From positions 3,720,001-3,784,000 of the forward strand of contig JANBXD010000003.1 of NCBI GenBank assembly GCA_024472245.1: DNA of 64,000 nt. The letters are read 5' to 3'. This stretch comes from Beauveria sp. NWAFU-1. Lineage: Eukaryota; Ascomycota; Sordariomycetes; Hypocreales; Cordycipitaceae. Both the position numbers and the translations under genes were made by a program. The notes under the pieces were generated by a model. That model was not told where the DNA came from, did not search any database, and worked only from the letters and a program-made list of their open reading frames with translations. Shown piece by piece: positions 60,561 to 64,000 of this stretch. Every line of letters begins with the position of its first letter. Positions within the stretch are counted from its first letter, which is position 1.

Positions 60561-61679
60561 AGCCCCCCTTAAGTATGCCTTTTAAGGCGTAGTGTATTCT
60601 TTAGCGCCTATTGTGTTAAAGTTAGTGGTGCTTGATGGTGGTGGTGGTGGTGGTGGATCGGCGGTGTATTTTTCACACCCCTTGCCAGTTCAACAGTCGG
60701 GCGCACGGGGCTGCCTCCCCACCACTTATCCTTTGACAGTAGAGTAGCTTGATACCTCAAAACATAGCAGGTGCATTATATAGACCAGATATATAATTTT
60801 TAGGTGCTTTTCGACGGTAGTTAGCTATAAGTATTTACACTTTCCATTACTAGCAAATAGTACCTAACGTTTCCTAGCTCTCTAATTACGAAGGAAGAAT
60901 CGAAAAGTCGTGTCTGACAGTGATTCGACCCCTATTCAATTGACAAGGGGGCCTAGCCTCTAAATTATCCCCTATTACCTTATACCTTCAGCGCTACCAC
61001 TAATAATAGCAGAATTCCGGCGCCTATCATAAGGTATAAATATATTATCTTAACCCTTAACTAGTATTCTAACTAAAATGTAAATATAGCTAGTAAAGAT
61101 AAATCTCTAGTCTTTATATAATTATTGATTAATTAAGCTAGTAGTATTTATTCTTTTTTAGATATTACTTCTTAATTTCTTTTAAATTAATTAATAGTTA
61201 TATAGGTTATAAAGGCTTCTTAATTTATCTTTTTTATAATTATAGATAAATATAAATATAAAAGATAATTTAAAAAGATAGATAGACTTAATAGAGAAGA
61301 AGATATTAATCAGTTTAAAAAACTATAGTTTTTATATTATAAGATAGAAATTTAATTTATAAAAGATCTACTATTACTTATAAAAAATTATAATAATAAA
61401 GATTACATTAATAGATTATAGTAATAGTTTATTAGTTATTATATAAATATATATTTTATTAACTATAGTTTATTCTTATAGTATACGTTTTATTTCGCTA
61501 ACAGGTTGTTGTAGACTTTTAGACTATCATATACCTACCTAGGTATGTAGCTTGGCCAATCTCCCCACCACCAACGATACTCTGCGTCGCTGCGCCCATG
61601 CAGACCGTCTTGTAGGCTGCGCGCATTCGAATGATTCCTTCCGCGCCGCGCGCTCAACTCCTGCGTAATGTAAGGCATC
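60561..61679. promoter_or_regulatory. Region between AT block 2 and NPR3
   Basis: Normal composition at 60561-61020, AT-rich again at about 61030-61480, then the NPR3 promoter and leader (CG-rich from about 61560). It holds a GGT microsatellite (60637-60656), the edge motif (60656-60680) and a weak tRNA-like segment on the minus strand near 60925-60985. No gene is supported. Confidence 0.4.
60656..60680 (+). repeat. Edge motif, copy 2 (GATCGGCG...CACACCC)
   Basis: 22 of 25 bases are shared with 23946-23970, same orientation, again at the right edge of an AT block. Here it follows seven GGT triplets. Confidence 0.55.
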
Positions 61680-64000
61680 ATGTCTTTCGTCAACCCAGAC
61701 AACCTCATCGCTGTCGCCCTTGTCATCAACCGGTCGCGCGACGGCCCAGCCTTCGTTTTCCACTACCCGCCAGCCGTCCTGCCCGTCAGCGCCGACGCCG
61801 GTCAATCTATTGATACCGCTGACTCCGAGGATGTGCTACTTGAGCGGCTGTCGCGACCGCTGTTTCGCGACGCCGAGGACCGCTCTTCCTCCAAGCACGG
61901 TCACGCGCGCAGTAAGCACTGGCACAGCTACGACGAGCATACCATGTCCGACTCGGGCATCCAGACCGTCCCTTGGGAGAGCGTCGCCGGCTTCCCCACG
62001 CGCGATCTCGCCAGCATTCTGACGCCCGCGCGGCCCTACCACAAGAAGCTATTTCAACTCTCTCTCGATCCGCTCCTATGCGTCTCCTATCCCTTCCACG
62101 TCCCCGAGAGTGGCAAGTGGAAAAGGGTCAAGAAGAGCAAGGTGGGCTGCGCGTTATCCGCTGTCGATGACGATGCCCAAGTAGCGTGGCGAGCGCCGTT
62201 GATTGCTGTATCTGCGCCCTCTGCGTCTGCAGACTCGGACGGGGCGGTTGAGAAAGAAAAAGAAAAGGACAAGGAAAAAAAAGAAGAAGACGAAGAGAAG
62301 AGAAGTTCCATGACCATGTTCAACCTGGTCTTTATACTGCGACCTAAAAAGGAGCAAACGAGGGAACTCGTCGACGCTCTTTACTCGAATATAGCAAAAA
62401 AGGTCAACAAGGCCTTCAAATACAGTCAGCAGCACAGCGACTTTGTATGGAAAGAATCTAAGAAGATTCTGGCCAGCAAAGATCGCGCACGTGAAGACAG
62501 TAAGCTACCATGTGTCTCTTCATCCACCCTCCTCTGATCGGAGCCCAGAAAAACGGATGAGCCATCTCTGGAAGGAGCTCCTGCAACAATCGTCCCTGGC
62601 CGCCTCGGTGCACGACATTTATGAGGCGCTTTCGCAGAATCGCATCGCCACGCTGCACCTTGACACAGCCGCAGGCCTGCTTAGTCCGTCCGTACAGATC
62701 CCTGCGCCCTTTTACGTGGCCGACCTGCCGCCTGACGAGGCTCGGCGCGCGCGTGGGCTATGGCTCACGACCGCGAACGCCTTCCTCACCCAGGACTCCC
62801 TCGAGGAGCCGGGCTTCCTCGACCGCAACTTCGGCCTGCTGCTCATGGACGACGAGAAGAAGATTGTCGCCGAGCTACAGGCCGACGGTGACCCGAACGC
62901 GCTGCCAATGGTGGAGTTCGTGCGCATCTCCAAGCCAACTATGAGGTGAGCATCTTGCATCCATTCGCACAAGGAGTTTTTGCTTCGCGCTAACAGCCAA
63001 CCAAAGCTTCTATCAAGTCGGTCAAAGCAACATCCTGAGTCTCTCGCAAGTCCGCAAGTTCGCGCAGCACTTCATCTTCTGGCGGCGCGCCATTGCTATC
63101 CCGCCACTGCACGCGCGCGACACGTACATAGTCTCGCCGAACTGCGACCTGGCGCGGCTGCCCGAAGCGGCTGCCGAGTGGCAGCGCGCCTTCCCGCTCG
63201 CGCCGCCGCTCGCTAACTTGCTGTCCGACATGTCTGTGTGCCCGCGGCCGTACAAGACGTTTTGCCCCAGCAAGGTACACCGCCCGCTGTACCTGCGCAT
63301 GCTGGCGTGGCTAATGCGCGGCGGCTGGGTCACGCAGCTGTGCACCTTTGCTTGCGTCGTCGTCTGGCCCGAGATCATTTATCAGGTCGACTACGAGATG
63401 GAGGCCGAGGAGCTCGAGGGCCCCACGCCTTCGGTCTCGCCGCGTTCTGCAGGCGCCGAGTCCTCCGTCTTCCCCACGTCGGCCGCTACCGTTCTGTCTC
63501 GCCCGCACAATCAGCTGTCTCGCGCTGCCACCGATGATGACAGCGCCGCAATCGGCGCCGTCCTCTCACCAACAAGCAGCAGCTCAGCCTTATCAGCCTC
63601 GCTCTCCGAGTCGGCAAAAACCCGCCAGGCCAGCATCACCAGTACAGCCACCGTTTCCGATTCTACTATCGCCGCTGGCAGCTCATTCCCCTCGACGGCT
63701 GGTGCCATTTCAATCCCGAGCACGACGGAGCGCGCTGCTGAAGCCGCGCGCCTTGAGCGCATCGCGCAGCGCGTGTCCCGCGAGGCCGCCGACAAGGCTG
63801 CTGCCCACGCCCGCAAGGTCATCCCCGAGGCCACGCCGCATCCGTCCACCAATGACAGCCTGCACCTCGCCTGTATCGCGCCTCACATCATTCTTGACGC
63901 AAAAAAGGCAACAGGACGTGAGTCGCGATACCTTGCCGCCATTGTATCGCGGCTACGCGATGACCGTGTGCGCCAAGCTTGGAGCACCATGTGTCGGTAC
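61680..64000 (+). CDS. NPR3: Nitrogen permease regulator 3 (GATOR1/SEACIT subunit), partial
   Basis: Partner of Npr2 in the complex that inhibits TORC1 under nitrogen or amino-acid starvation at the vacuole. Exons are 61680-62499, 62549-62945 and 63007 to beyond the window. Intron 1 is 49 bases (phase 1, GTAAGC...CCAG). Intron 2 is 61 bases (phase 2, GTGAGC, branch CTAAC, AAAG). The nearer CAG at about 62996 would shift the frame into a stop at 63216. 737 residues are visible. The N-terminal longin-like part (FVFHYPP) comes first, then a charged Lys/Glu insert (about 190-208). Next comes MFNLVFIL and the FYQVGQSNILSLSQVRKFAQHFIFWRRA segment after intron 2. A long Ser/Ala/Thr-rich linker (about 545-665) follows. 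The conserved C-terminal domain is cut off by the window end. Confidence 0.92.

Noticed and set aside
60925..60990. tRNA-like sequence on the minus strand (TTTAGAGGCTAGG ... GGGGTCGAATC)
   Set aside because: A-box mismatched, anticodon stem does not pair, acceptor ends do not match; at best a tRNA relic.

Overview
This window is chromosomal DNA from a filamentous ascomycete (Pezizomycotina). The genes have short GT-AG introns of 49-91 bases with CTAAC or CTGAC-like branch sites. The proteins are fungal: a SUN-family wall protein, Hos2, Sec9, Npr3 and an ING protein. The genome is sharply bipartite. Gene islands of normal composition alternate with long AT-rich blocks that have almost no open frames and almost no CpA or TpG. 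That is the signature of repeat-induced point mutation (RIP). The species cannot be fixed from the sequence alone.

Layout. 1-5.5 kb: unassigned flank, a small inverted-repeat element (1719-2217), then a C2H2 zinc-finger regulator gene (3431-5182). 5.5-23.9 kb: AT block 1, with two decayed non-LTR retrotransposons (about 6.1-10.9 and 15.2-19.06 kb), a SINE-like insertion with an 18-base target duplication inside the second one (17364-18001), and an LTR-type element with 266-base LTRs (19060-23625). 24.7-35.2 kb: a dense island of six housekeeping genes, namely ethanolamine kinase (EKI1), t-SNARE SEC9, DEAH-type helicase (DHR2-like), SDH assembly factor 3, histidine methyltransferase HPM1, and an ING/Yng2-like PHD protein. 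35.7-43.4 kb: an inverted-repeat element and a full-length, heavily mutated Ty3/Gypsy chromovirus on the minus strand (copy A, 36584-43370, TSD CCTAA). 45.1-48.6 kb: histone deacetylase HOS2 and a SUN-family cell-wall gene, convergent. 50.7-60.6 kb: AT block 2, with chromovirus copy B on the plus strand (51270-58108) abutting a fragment of the 266-base-LTR family in inverse orientation (58109-59714). 61.68 kb to the end: NPR3 (GATOR1/SEACIT subunit), running off the window.

The genes do not form a pathway cluster. They are conserved housekeeping and chromatin functions: phospholipid synthesis, exocytosis, rRNA processing, mitochondrial complex II assembly, ribosomal-protein histidine methylation, NuA4 and Set3C chromatin, wall remodelling, and TORC1 nitrogen signalling. 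The informative part is the repeat landscape. Mutated and unmutated versions of the same LTR show the C-to-T/G-to-A process directly, and later insertions inside mutated elements give a relative chronology. All repeat alignments were made by eye, so element edges without a stated TSD or LTR boundary are approximate.
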